This document shows positions 1 through 8,648 of a DNA stretch of 64,000 nucleotides, piece after piece. Under the pieces are notes generated by a model. The model did no database searches. It was given only the letters and a program-made list of their open reading frames with translations, and was not told the origin of the DNA. Source of the DNA: Deltaproteobacteria bacterium (lineage in GTDB: Bacteria > Desulfobacterota > Binatia > UBA9968); NCBI GenBank assembly GCA_016874755.1, contig VGTH01000003.1, forward strand, positions 163,508 through 227,507, written 5' to 3'. A program made the translations under genes and the position numbers. Position 1 is the stretch's first letter; every line of letters begins with the position of its first letter.

Positions 1-763
1 CGCTGACGATCCTGATCTTCGGCTCTTGGAAGTCTGACAGTTCGCCTAATTCCTCTTGGCCAATAGTGCTGGCACGCACGCAGAGAATCTGAACATCGGC
101 CGCGCGATGAAGCTGCCGCGCCGCGGTCAGCATGGCGGGCAGATGGTTGGCCACTTCTTTGCGCCGGCTTCCGGGCAGCAATGCAATTATAAATTTCCCC
201 GCTTCTAATCCGAGCTTGGCGCGCAGCTGCTCTTTATCTTTAGGCACGCCAATCGTGTCGAGCAATGGATGACCGACGAAAGTCACCTTCACGCCATGGC
301 GCTCGTAGAACGGCACTTCAAATGGAAAAATCACCGCCATGCGATCGACCCAACGGGCGATCTGGCGCACCCGGCCGCGGCGCCAGGCCCAGATCTGCGG
401 GCTGACATAATATAGGACCGGCACGCGCAGCTCTTTAGCCAATTTGGCCAGCCGCAGATTGATCTCCGGAAAATCGATCAAGACCAATAGATTCGGCCGG
501 CGCTCGCGCAGCGAACGGCGCAGGAGCTGATAGGCGCCCCACAGGCGCCTGAGATTGCCGAACAACTCAGTAAGTCCCATGCCGGCGATCTCGGAAACAT
601 CGAACAAGCTTTCAAACCGCGTGCGCCGCAGTTGCTCTCCCGCTACACCAAAAATTCTCAGCGAGGGGTCGCGCCGCAGCAACGCTTGCACGAGATGGGC
701 GCCGTGAATATCGCCGGAAGCCTCGCCGACCACCAGCATGACTTGTTTACCGCCTGCGCTCAT
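1..763 (-). CDS. lpxB: Lipid-A-disaccharide synthase LpxB, 3' part outside window
   Basis: This is the N-terminal two thirds of LpxB, which condenses UDP-2,3-diacylglucosamine with lipid X to give the tetra-acyl disaccharide of lipid A at the cytoplasmic membrane. The translation begins MSAGGKQVMLVVGEASGD, the classic LpxB start with the GEASGD motif, and continues with LIDFPEINLRLAKLAK, YYVSPQIWAWRRGR and LLPGSRRKEV, all hallmarks of the GT-B family 19 fold. The start ATG (763-761) overlaps the TGA of the upstream oxidoreductase by one base (TGATG), so the two are translationally coupled. The reading frame is open to the window edge, so the C-terminus is missing only because the window ends. 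Confidence 0.95.
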   Translation of the reverse strand, partial: MSAGGKQVMLVVGEASGDIHGAHLVQALLRRDPSLRIFGVAGEQLRRTRFESLFDVSEIAGMGLTELFGNLRRLWGAYQLLRRSLRERRPNLLVLIDFPEINLRLAKLAKELRVPVLYYVSPQIWAWRRGRVRQIARWVDRMAVIFPFEVPFYERHGVKVTFVGHPLLDTIGVPKDKEQLRAKLGLEAGKFIIALLPGSRRKEVANHLPAMLTAARQLHRAADVQILCVRASTIGQEELGELSDFQEPKIRIVS

Positions 764-1704
764 CAGGCAATCGCGCCGGGTTGGAGCTGCGCGCTGATCA
801 TCGACGCAATCTCCAGGGCGAGCAGGCCTTCGCTACCGCTGACCAACGGCGTGGCGCGACTCTCGACGCAGTCAAGAAATGAATCGATCTCGTCGGCGAG
901 GGCGTCGCCTTCTTTGATTTCGATGGTTTCGTATTTGATATCGAGCCAGGTGGCGCCCGGCGCAGGTTTGTGAAAGATCTGCGCCCGGCGCTGGTCGTAA
1001 TCGATGGAGATGTAAGCGTCTGGCTGAAAAAAGCGCACCTTGCGCTCGCGCTTGAGTGAGACGCGGCTCGCGGTCACGTTGGCGATGCAGCCGTTTGCAA
1101 AGGTAATGCGCGCGTTGGCGATATCGGGCTTCTCGGTCAAGACCGGCACGCCGACCGATTCGACGCGCTTGACCGGCGAGCGCACCAAGCTCGCAATCAC
1201 ATCGATATCGTGAATCATCAAGTCCAAGACTACGTCGACGTCAGTGCCGCGCTCGATAAACGGCGCCAAGCGGTGGCACTCAACGAACTTGGGGTCGTGA
1301 ATGACGCCTTCCAAACGCCGAATCGCCGGGTTAAAGCGCTCCAAGTGTCCTACCTGGAGAATGCTATTGTGCTGGCGTGCAACCTCCACCAGTTCCTGGC
1401 CCTGGGAGAAATCCATCGCCAGTGGCTTCTCCACCAGCGCATCGATGCCTTGCGCCAGTATCTTCTTGGCAACTTCGTGATGGTAGCGCGTCGGCACCGC
1501 GATGCTGGCGCAGCGCACCTTGCCGAACAGCTCCCGGTAGTCGCGCAACGCCGTAGTGCCTAATTGCGCGGCAATTTCACTGGCCCGCGCGCCATCGACG
1601 TCGACCACCGCGACCAGCTCCGCCTTGGGCGACGCCGCGTACTTCTCGGCGTGATATTTGCCGAGATAACCGACGCCAATCACCGCCACCGGAATCTTCG
1701 CCAT
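763..1704 (-). CDS. Gfo/Idh/MocA-family NAD(P)-dependent oxidoreductase in the lipid A cluster
   Basis: A 313-residue oxidoreductase of the Gfo/Idh/MocA family. The N-terminal Rossmann nucleotide-binding motif is VAVIGVGYLGKYHAEKY (about residues 6-22). The EKPLA motif lies near residue 92 and the C-terminal alpha/beta substrate domain follows, including VLDLMIHDID near 160. It sits between lpxI (9 bp upstream) and lpxB (1 bp overlap), so it very likely acts on a UDP-sugar or lipid A precursor. In Acidithiobacillus a protein of this family, GnnA, oxidises UDP-GlcNAc at C3 so that GnnB can install a 3-amino group. No GnnB aminotransferase is in this window, so the GnnA role is a hypothesis only. 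The family call is firm and the substrate is unknown. Confidence 0.9.
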   Translation of the reverse strand: MAKIPVAVIGVGYLGKYHAEKYAASPKAELVAVVDVDGARASEIAAQLGTTALRDYRELFGKVRCASIAVPTRYHHEVAKKILAQGIDALVEKPLAMDFSQGQELVEVARQHNSILQVGHLERFNPAIRRLEGVIHDPKFVECHRLAPFIERGTDVDVVLDLMIHDIDVIASLVRSPVKRVESVGVPVLTEKPDIANARITFANGCIANVTASRVSLKRERKVRFFQPDAYISIDYDQRRAQIFHKPAPGATWLDIKYETIEIKEGDALADEIDSFLDCVESRATPLVSGSEGLLALEIASMISAQLQPGAIA

Positions 1705-1713
1705 AATAAAGCG

Positions 1714-2538
1714 CTAGCTGCTCACCGCGACAACGACAATGCCGGCGCGCTGCGCTTCCGCCAGCAATGCTTCTTTTTCGAGCAAGATGGTCTTTTCAGC
1801 TTCCACGGCCAAGACGCTGGCGCCGGCCTGGGCCATGCTCTTGATCGTCTCCACTCCCACCGCGGGCACATCAAAGCGCAAATCCTGATGCGGCTTACTG
1901 ACTTTGACGACGACACAGCCACCCTTGGCGAGTGAGCCGCCGCGCAGAATCGCCGCGTCCGTTCCTTCAATCGCCTCGACAGCCACGATAACGCGATCCT
2001 TCACCACCACGGTTTGGCCGATCCCAAGACGGCCAATCTCCTTCGCCGCGGCGAAACCGATCTCGATATCGTGCCGTTGCGCCGTAGTCGGCTCGTGACT
2101 CGTTAAGGCGCCAACCTTGGGCATAATGTCCGCCAGGCAAAACGTCGATTCGATAACTTGGATGCCATCGCGCTCCAGTTCACCGGCGATGCCGCGCAGC
2201 AGAGCGTCATCCTCACGGCTTTTCATGCGCGCCAAAAAACTTACACCGCGCAGGTCCGGACGGAAATTGCCAAACAGCTTGACCTTGCGGATGCCGCCCG
2301 CCATGACGGCCTGCCTGACGCCGGCTTGCTGAAACGTGCGGATGATCTTGCCCAGCTGGCCGACGTAGATCCAGGTAATGGCATCGGCGACGGTTGCAAT
2401 TTCTTCGGCGGTTTCACCACGATGCGCGACAGCCACGACTCGGTAGCCTTGGCGCTTGGCTTCCTGGGCAAAGATCAGCGGGAATTTGCCGTTGCCGGCA
2501 ATCAGGCCGACACTCTTTGCGTTGGCAGAAACAGCCAC
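1714..2538 (-). CDS. lpxI: UDP-2,3-diacylglucosamine diphosphatase LpxI
   Basis: A 274-residue LpxI (formerly DUF1009), the enzyme that cleaves UDP-2,3-diacylglucosamine to lipid X and UMP in bacteria lacking LpxH. The start KSVGLIAGNGKFPLIFAQ, the MAGGIRKVKLF segment near residues 88-98 and the C-terminal FDVPAVGVETI segment are characteristic of the family. Length matches known LpxI proteins. It lies between lpxA and the Gfo/Idh gene in the same direction, completing an lpxD-fabZ-lpxA-lpxI-lpxB path. LpxH is not present in the window, which agrees with use of the LpxI route. Confidence 0.93.
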   Translation of the reverse strand: MAVSANAKSVGLIAGNGKFPLIFAQEAKRQGYRVVAVAHRGETAEEIATVADAITWIYVGQLGKIIRTFQQAGVRQAVMAGGIRKVKLFGNFRPDLRGVSFLARMKSREDDALLRGIAGELERDGIQVIESTFCLADIMPKVGALTSHEPTTAQRHDIEIGFAAAKEIGRLGIGQTVVVKDRVIVAVEAIEGTDAAILRGGSLAKGGCVVVKVSKPHQDLRFDVPAVGVETIKSMAQAGASVLAVEAEKTILLEKEALLAEAQRAGIVVVAVSS

Positions 2539-2564
2539 GAGTATTGCAGTATCGAATGATGAGC

Positions 2565-3353
2565 CTAGCGACAGATGCCGCGCTTGGACTGGGCGATGAA
2601 ATCGATAAAGCGTAAAACTTCCGAGCTCTGCGGCAATTCGCTGCGGACTTTCGCCAAAGCGTCTTTGGTCAAGAGCTTGGATTGAAACATAATGCGATAG
2701 GCTTTGCGCACCTGGTCGATTTGCTCCTTGCTAAAACCGCGCCGCCGCATGCCTTCGAGATTTAGCCCATGGAGTTTCGCCCGGTCGCCGGTGGCGTTGC
2801 AGAAAGGCGGCACATCCTTGGAGACCATCGAGCCGGCGCCGAGAATGGCGCCGGTGCCGACGTGAACGAACTGATGAATGCCGGCCAAGCCTCCGACGAT
2901 GCAGGAATCTTCCAACACCACATGGCCGCCCAGGGTTGCGCCGTTGGCGACGATGTTGCGATTGCCGACAATGCAATCGTGGGCGATGTGGCAGTACATC
3001 ATTAAGAGATTCTGATCGCCCACCCGCGTCACCATGCCGCCGCCGCTGGTGCCAGGGTTGAGCGACACGTACTCGCGAATGATGTTTCCATTGCCGATGA
3101 TCAGCTCGCTCGGCTCGCCTCTGAACTTCAGGTCCTGCGGCTTTGAGCCGACGCTGGCAAATTGAAAGATCTCGTTGCCCTCGCCCAGCGTGGTGCGGCC
3201 TTCGACCACCGCATGCGCGCGAATCTTGCAGCCTTTGCCGACGCGCACACCCGCGCCGATGATCGCATAGGCGCCGACCTCAACCCCTTCCGCCAGCTCG
3301 GCCTGTGGATCGACGATCGCGGTTGGGTGTATGAGGCACGCGGTGGCGCTCAT
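2565..3353 (-). CDS. lpxA: Acyl-ACP--UDP-N-acetylglucosamine O-acyltransferase LpxA
   Basis: LpxA performs the first lipid A step, transferring a 3-hydroxyacyl chain from ACP to the 3-OH (or 3-NH2) of a UDP-GlcNAc-type substrate. The 262-residue protein has the left-handed beta-helix hexapeptide pattern from about residue 6 to 190 and the C-terminal helical region containing GLNLEGMRRRGFS. The catalytic histidine falls at H125 in HIAHDCIVG, the same number as in E. coli LpxA. Its ATG overlaps the end of fabZ by 4 bp. A Gfo/Idh gene nearby leaves open whether it uses an amino-sugar nucleotide; residues that decide O- versus N-selectivity were not assessed. Confidence 0.96.
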   Translation of the reverse strand: MSATACLIHPTAIVDPQAELAEGVEVGAYAIIGAGVRVGKGCKIRAHAVVEGRTTLGEGNEIFQFASVGSKPQDLKFRGEPSELIIGNGNIIREYVSLNPGTSGGGMVTRVGDQNLLMMYCHIAHDCIVGNRNIVANGATLGGHVVLEDSCIVGGLAGIHQFVHVGTGAILGAGSMVSKDVPPFCNATGDRAKLHGLNLEGMRRRGFSKEQIDQVRKAYRIMFQSKLLTKDALAKVRSELPQSSEVLRFIDFIAQSKRGICR

Positions 3354-3790
3354 GGGTCCAGGTCAACTTCCATCGCAGAGATTTCGGCTTGCGCGGCGAT
3401 CTTGCCGTCCACCGAAGCAACCCCTTGCATTTTCCAGTAGGAACCGCGCCGCTTCGACGACGTCAGTTCTAAACGCAATTGATCGCCGGGCTCCACCGGC
3501 CGCTTGAATTTGACGTTGTCGAGGCCGGTGAGAACGAACACTTTTTTCTCATCGTTGCCGCCACGCGCGACGTGGGCCAAGATCGCGCCCACCTGAGCCA
3601 GCGCCTCGCAAATCAACACCCCGGGCATCACCGGATGATGGGGAAAATGGCCTTGAAAAAAACTCTCGTTCATCGAGACATTTTTGATACCAACGATCTT
3701 CTCTTCGCCCTGGATCTCGACGATGCGGTCGACCAGGAGAAACGGATAGCGATGGGGTAAATGTTTGACGATCTCGTTTATGTCCATCAT
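3350..3790 (-). CDS. fabZ: 3-hydroxyacyl-[acyl-carrier-protein] dehydratase FabZ
   Basis: FabZ removes water from 3-hydroxyacyl-ACP in type II fatty acid synthesis and competes with LpxA and LpxD for the same acyl-ACP pool. The 146-residue hot-dog-fold protein starts with the typical IVKHLPHRYPFLLVDRI and carries the active-site segment GHFPHHPVMPGVLICEALAQ, giving catalytic His48 and Glu62. It lies between lpxD (6 bp gap) and lpxA (4 bp overlap), the conserved arrangement in many Gram-negative bacteria. Confidence 0.96.
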   Translation of the reverse strand: MMDINEIVKHLPHRYPFLLVDRIVEIQGEEKIVGIKNVSMNESFFQGHFPHHPVMPGVLICEALAQVGAILAHVARGGNDEKKVFVLTGLDNVKFKRPVEPGDQLRLELTSSKRRGSYWKMQGVASVDGKIAAQAEISAMEVDLDP

Positions 3791-3796
3791 CGCCGG

Positions 3797-4861
3797 CTAT
3801 TCCTTTGCGCTGCGTTGCGCGAGCTCCGCTACTTTTTTGTCCAGACTGCGCACCAGGCTCCAGAGTTTGGGCAACTGCGGCAACAACGCCATCACCTTAA
3901 GCCACTCGCGATGCGGCGCCGCCGGCAAACCGCTGGAAAGCACCACGCCGGCGGGCACCGATTGGGCAACGCCCGATTGCGGTCCAATCGTCGCGCCATC
4001 ACCGATCTGAATATGATTGACCACGCCGACTTGGCCGGCGAGCGTCACGTCTTTGCCGACTTTGCTACTGCCAGCGATGCCGGCTTGCGCGGCGATCACC
4101 GAGTTTTCGCCGATGGTGACGTTGTGCGCAATCTGCACCAGGTTGTCGATCTTGCTGCCGCGGCCGATGACGGTTTTACCCAGCGTCGCCCGATCAATCG
4201 TCGTGTTGGCGCCGATTTCAACATCATCGTGAATTTCCACGATGCCGACCTGGGGAATTTTCACTCGGCCGGCGCCGCGCCCGGCGTAGCCAAAGCCATC
4301 GCTGCCGACAACCACGCCGGCGTGCAGCACCACTCGATTGCCGACAACGCAGTCATGCCGCACCACTACGTTGGGGTGCAGCACCGAGTCGTCGCCCACT
4401 TTGCTCTTCTCTCCTAAGAAAACCCCGGGATAGAGCACAGCGCGGGCGCCGATCTGCGCGCCGGCACTGACGCAGACATGCGGAAAAATCGTTACCTCGG
4501 CACCCACCGTGGCATCGGGGCTGATCACCGCCAGCGGGCTTACGGACCGATCGAAACGCTCGGCCGGCGTCAATAGCTGCAGGATCTTGGCGAAGGCAAC
4601 GTAGGGGTCGGCAACTTCAAGAAAAGCTACATTCGCGCCGCTCGAGGCGGCCAGCGACGCGACGCCGCGGCCGACAATGACCGCGCTGGCGCGGCTTTGG
4701 CTTAAAAAAGTATGATATCTCGGGTTGGCGAGAAAAGTTATCGACCCGGGGCCAGCTTCTTCAATGGGTGCAACCGCCGCAATCGCCACCCCACCATCGC
4801 CGACCACCGCCCCCCCCACATGGCGCGCCAGCTCGTCGAGCGATTTTCCCAAGCCGCTCAC
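3797..4861 (-). CDS. lpxD: UDP-3-O-acylglucosamine N-acyltransferase LpxD
   Basis: LpxD adds the amide-linked 3-hydroxyacyl chain in the third step of lipid A synthesis. The 354-residue protein has the N-terminal uridine-binding domain (about 1-105, with [10 protein letters not shown] near 40-49), a long hexapeptide-repeat beta-helix (about 108-320) and a C-terminal helix. The catalytic histidine is His246 in [11 protein letters not shown], preceded by the conserved [11 protein letters not shown]. The start overlaps the skp stop by 4 bp, so translation is coupled to the upstream chaperone gene. Confidence 0.95.
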   Translation of the reverse strand: MSGLGKSLDELARHVGGAVVGDGGVAIAAVAPIEEAGPGSITFLANPRYHTFLSQSRASAVIVGRGVASLAASSGANVAFLEVADPYVAFAKILQLLTPAERFDRSVSPLAVISPDATVGAEVTIFPHVCVSAGAQIGARAVLYPGVFLGEKSKVGDDSVLHPNVVVRHDCVVGNRVVLHAGVVVGSDGFGYAGRGAGRVKIPQVGIVEIHDDVEIGANTTIDRATLGKTVIGRGSKIDNLVQIAHNVTIGENSVIAAQAGIAGSSKVGKDVTLAGQVGVVNHIQIGDGATIGPQSGVAQSVPAGVVLSSGLPAAPHREWLKVMALLPQLPKLWSLVRSLDKKVAELAQRSAKE

Positions 4862-5364
4862 TTCACTCTGCTATTGAAAACTTCGATTACCCGGTTGGTG
4901 ATGTCAATGCCCTGGTCGCTGTAAAGGATTTGCGAGCGTTCGAGAATCAGCGTGAACTTGTCGGCTTTGCCGACTTCGGCAACGACCTTTTCCAAGTCCT
5001 TAAGAATATCGTTGGTCATCTCACGATCTCGTTTCTGCAGCAATTGCTGGGTGTCATTTACCGAGCGCTGGTAGTTAACGAAGCGTCTTTCGAGATCCGC
5101 TTCCATGTTGCGCCGCTCCTCTTCTTTCATGAGCGGTCCCTTCTTGTCGAGATCGTTCTTGAGCCGTTCTATTTCGTTCTTGTCGCGCAGCGCGTCGGCC
5201 TCTGCCTTTTTGATTTCTGCTTGAAAACGATCTCGCGCTCGTTTACCCGCCGCCGATTCCTGCAGCACTCTCTGCACGTCGAGAAAACCTATCTTGACTC
5301 GATCCTGCGCCCAGACAGACGCCGGCATCAGGGCCAGCATAAAAACAACCAGCCAATATTTCAC
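4858..5364 (-). CDS. skp: OmpH/Skp-family periplasmic chaperone
   Basis: An OmpH/Skp-like chaperone that would hold unfolded outer-membrane proteins on the way to BamA. I place the start at a GTG (5364) with a Shine-Dalgarno GGAGG five bases upstream; a longer reading from a TTG at 5376 would put that GGAGG inside the gene. A signal peptide ([19 protein letters not shown]) is followed by the beta-strand core [16 protein letters not shown] and then a long charged coiled coil (about 40-130), as in the tentacles of Skp. It lies between bamA and lpxD. Confidence 0.9.
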   Translation of the reverse strand: MKYWLVVFMLALMPASVWAQDRVKIGFLDVQRVLQESAAGKRARDRFQAEIKKAEADALRDKNEIERLKNDLDKKGPLMKEEERRNMEADLERRFVNYQRSVNDTQQLLQKRDREMTNDILKDLEKVVAEVGKADKFTLILERSQILYSDQGIDITNRVIEVFNSRVK

Positions 5365-5410
5365 TGCATCCTCCAATATCTAACTTTGCTAGAGCTTGCT
5401 AAACGACGTG

Positions 5411-7873
5411 CTATTGCGATCCGACAGAGAAACCCAAGACGGATGTGTCGTCGCCGGGCTTCTTGCCAATCGGGAAACCCAACTCGACGCGGAGAGGACC
5501 GAAGGGGGACATCCAGCGACCGCCAAAGCCCACGGAGCGGCGAAAATCACCAATGCTAAATCCTTTGTCAAAGGAGTTACCCATGTCGAAGAAAGCCACA
5601 CCGCGCAGACCGTACTGTTCCATCACCGGGAACAGCACCTCGGCGCTCAGCACGGCTGACTTGTTGCCACCGATAACGTCGCCTTTTTTGACTGTGTCAT
5701 CCGCGGCGAGACAGCCGGTTGCCGGTCTTTCATAGGAGGGTTTGTTTAAGTCCGCCGGGACGCAAGAATCCTTGGCCCTGGGTCCAATGCTGCGGTCGGT
5801 GAAACCTCGCACTGAATTGATACCCCCAACAAAGTAACGCTCAAATAGGGGCAAATCATCGCCGCCCCCATTGGCCCGAGTAATACCCAACCCGTAGCCT
5901 AAGCTGCCACCTAAGGACAGAACATAGTTGCCGCCCCAATCAGGGTTTTTCATAAGCGGATAGTACCAACGGCCGCTCAGGTCCGCCTTGAGGAATCGAT
6001 TGTCTCCCCCCAAGCCAGCAAACTTGGTGGAAAATGCCGACTTGAGACCCTGTGTCGGCTTGAAGAAGTGATCGCGGCTATCGTAGCTAATCTCGGGTGT
6101 CATGCTGCTGGTAAGCGACTTGCCTGCTTCGTCGCGAATCGCCTGCGACGCGCCGGCTTTCACACCGCTGATATTCTCTCTGGTAAAGTCATAGGTAATG
6201 CCACCGCGCGCATAATCCCAAAGGCTCGGCGTGTGTGCGACCGCCAATTCATCGGAGCCAACCGCCGTCTTTTGCTTAGGGTCGCGAATGAACGGAATAT
6301 ATAAATCCCTAAACGGATAGCTCGTACTCACGCCAAAGCCCAACTTATGCTCATCGAAGTCATTAAACTCCCGTTTGGTGTTGAAGGCGTCGAAACCTAG
6401 AGACATTCTCGAATTGTTGAAGTAGGGTTCGTTGAAGCGCAGCACATAATCTTGCCGCTTCGAACCCAAACTAAAGTTGCCGGTGACCCCTTGCCCGCGA
6501 CCGAACAAGTTTTTCTCGGAAATATTGGCGTTAAAGACAAACCCATCGCCACTGCTATAACCGCCACCGACCGTAAACGTGCCGGTGGGGGCTTCTTTCA
6601 CGTCGACCAACAGATCGACCGTGTCCGGTTGGTCGGTCTTCTTGGTTGTCAGCTGCACGTCTTCAAAATAGCCGGTGCGCTGTAGCGCGTTTTTGCTTTG
6701 GGTGACTTTGGTGCCTGAATAAAGCTCCTGCTCGGAGGCCTGCAACTCGCGGCGCACGACGTTGTCGCGCGTCTTGTTGTTGCCGGCGACCAAAACCCGG
6801 TTGAAGTAAACCGGCGACCCTTTGGTGATTGCTAAAGTAACGTCCACGTTGCGATCGCGCGGATTTACTTTGGTGATCGGATCGACCTGCACAAAGGCGT
6901 AGCCGCGGTTAGAATAAAGCTCCGATAAAGACGCGACGTCTGCGCGCAAGCGGCTACCGCGAAAGATCTGGCCTGAGGTGATTTTGACTTGCTTGAGCAG
7001 GACCTTGCCGTCTTGAATCAAATCGCCGCCGATCTCCACTTTGCCGACCCGATACTGTTGGCCTTCTTCGACCCGGATCACAACCTCCAAGCCGTCGCGC
7101 CCGCGCAGGATCACCGGTTCATCGATCTTGTGGTCGATGTAACCGTTATCGAAGTAATGATTTTGCAAAATCGCAATATCGTTGGTGAGCATATCGCGAT
7201 CGAGCACGCCGCGGTTCGTGATGAATGAAAACAACCATTCTTCTTTGGTTGCGATCAGCGACTTGAGATCGCTGTCGGAGAAAGCCTTATTGCCCTCGAA
7301 AGAGACCCGTTTGATCAGTAGCCGCGAGCCTTCATTAACATCTAGCACCACCGAGGCCTGGTTGTTGGACTCCACCGACACCGCGTAATCAATAATCGCG
7401 TTGACGTAGCCTTGCTCGCCGTAGAGCTTGCGAACTTTCTCAACGCCTTCGGCTACCTTGGCACGATCGAGCACGGTGCGCGCGCTGACGCCCAATGCGG
7501 TTTCAATTTTCTCGCGAGTCACTTGGGAATGACCTTGGATGCGCACCTCGCGAATATAGGGCTTCTCTTTCACCTGGTAGGTCAGCACATTGTCGGGCGA
7601 TATCTCTGCGCGCACATCGTCAAAGAAACCCATGCGGAAGATCGCCTTGACGTCCTGCTCGACCAGCGTCGGCTCGTGCGCGTCACCCGGACGGGATTTG
7701 ACGTGTAGCCGTATGCCGTCTTCTTCGACTCTGATGTTGCCAGCGATCTTGACGTCTTTGAGCTTGCCGCGTGATTGGGCAAAGATCAGCGCAGCCGATC
7801 CCTGGACAAGAATGAGCGCAGCGATTAAGAGTAACCGGACGCGCTTTGACCGAGAGCTTAATGGTGGTTTCAT
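5411..7873 (-). CDS. bamA: Outer membrane protein assembly factor BamA
   Basis: BamA is the beta-barrel core of the outer-membrane protein insertase. The 820-residue precursor has a signal peptide (about 1-33, ending ALIFAQ), five POTRA domains (about 36-360; repeats of the type IREVRIQGHSQVTREKIE and VGKVEIGGDLIQDGKV) and a 16-stranded barrel. The conserved loop-6 motif appears as VRGF in YFVGGINSVRGFTDRSIG near residue 690. The C-terminus ends LGFSVGSQ rather than in the usual aromatic residue. Five POTRAs and total length agree with proteobacterial BamA. Immediately downstream is skp. Confidence 0.96.
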   Translation of the reverse strand: MKPPLSSRSKRVRLLLIAALILVQGSAALIFAQSRGKLKDVKIAGNIRVEEDGIRLHVKSRPGDAHEPTLVEQDVKAIFRMGFFDDVRAEISPDNVLTYQVKEKPYIREVRIQGHSQVTREKIETALGVSARTVLDRAKVAEGVEKVRKLYGEQGYVNAIIDYAVSVESNNQASVVLDVNEGSRLLIKRVSFEGNKAFSDSDLKSLIATKEEWLFSFITNRGVLDRDMLTNDIAILQNHYFDNGYIDHKIDEPVILRGRDGLEVVIRVEEGQQYRVGKVEIGGDLIQDGKVLLKQVKITSGQIFRGSRLRADVASLSELYSNRGYAFVQVDPITKVNPRDRNVDVTLAITKGSPVYFNRVLVAGNNKTRDNVVRRELQASEQELYSGTKVTQSKNALQRTGYFEDVQLTTKKTDQPDTVDLLVDVKEAPTGTFTVGGGYSSGDGFVFNANISEKNLFGRGQGVTGNFSLGSKRQDYVLRFNEPYFNNSRMSLGFDAFNTKREFNDFDEHKLGFGVSTSYPFRDLYIPFIRDPKQKTAVGSDELAVAHTPSLWDYARGGITYDFTRENISGVKAGASQAIRDEAGKSLTSSMTPEISYDSRDHFFKPTQGLKSAFSTKFAGLGGDNRFLKADLSGRWYYPLMKNPDWGGNYVLSLGGSLGYGLGITRANGGGDDLPLFERYFVGGINSVRGFTDRSIGPRAKDSCVPADLNKPSYERPATGCLAADDTVKKGDVIGGNKSAVLSAEVLFPVMEQYGLRGVAFFDMGNSFDKGFSIGDFRRSVGFGGRWMSPFGPLRVELGFPIGKKPGDDTSVLGFSVGSQ

Positions 7874-7970
7874 TGAGGCTCTGTGACAGTGACGCTTAGA
7901 AGATCGAAAATTTCTGTTTTTGTAACAAATTCGAACACTTTTGTAAAGCAGAATGGACTCAATTTGGTGC

Positions 7971-8648
7971 TTAAATGGGGCTCAGGCGGCCATCGCACAA
8001 CTGTTCCTGGCGGCCGATTTTATAGGCGAATTCGCGATTGTGCGTGGCAATGACGAGTGACACACCATTTTTCTCGTTCAAATGAAACAACAGATCCTGC
8101 ACCTCTTCGCCAATCCGCAGATCCAACGAGCCAGTCGGCTCATCCGCCAGAATCAGTTTGGGCTGCAACACCACGGCCCGCGCCACCGCCACCCGCTGCT
8201 GCTCGCCGCCCGACAACTTGCCAGGTCGATGGCTCATCCGGTTCTTCAAACCGACCAACTCCAATAGTTTTTCCGCTTCCTCGCGCGCTCGTTCTGGCCC
8301 CATGCCCTCGATCAAAGCCGGGAACATGACGTTTTCCAATGCCGAGAAATCCGGCAGCAGATAATGGAACTGAAAAACAAAGCCGATTTCCCGATTGCGG
8401 AACTTTGCCAGCGTATTTTCGTCTTCCAGCGGCACCTTATTGCCGTTAAAGAGTATCTCGCCCTTGGTCGGTTTATCGAGGGTGCCAAGAATGTGCAGCA
8501 GCGTGCTTTTGCCAACACCGGATTCACCGACGATCGCCAGCCGCTCGCCCGCTGCCAATTCGAGGTCGAGCCCCTGCAAAATATGAATCTCTGCGCCGCC
8601 TTCGTTGAACGACTTGTGCAGATCGCGCACCGAAAGCAGGCTACTCAT
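7971..8648 (-). CDS. lolD: Lipoprotein-releasing ABC transporter ATPase LolD
   Basis: ATPase of the Lol complex that extracts lipoproteins from the inner membrane. I start it at the ATG at 8648 ([14 protein letters not shown]), which overlaps the end of the permease gene by 8 bp; the open frame continues upstream only inside the permease coding sequence. In this numbering the Walker A is GESGVGKST at 41-49. [14 protein letters not shown] is the ABC signature and [12 protein letters not shown] the Walker B. Length (225 aa) is normal. Translational coupling to the permease supports a LolCDE-type assignment rather than a macrolide exporter. Confidence 0.94.
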   Translation of the reverse strand: MSSLLSVRDLHKSFNEGGAEIHILQGLDLELAAGERLAIVGESGVGKSTLLHILGTLDKPTKGEILFNGNKVPLEDENTLAKFRNREIGFVFQFHYLLPDFSALENVMFPALIEGMGPERAREEAEKLLELVGLKNRMSHRPGKLSGGEQQRVAVARAVVLQPKLILADEPTGSLDLRIGEEVQDLLFHLNEKNGVSLVIATHNREFAYKIGRQEQLCDGRLSPI

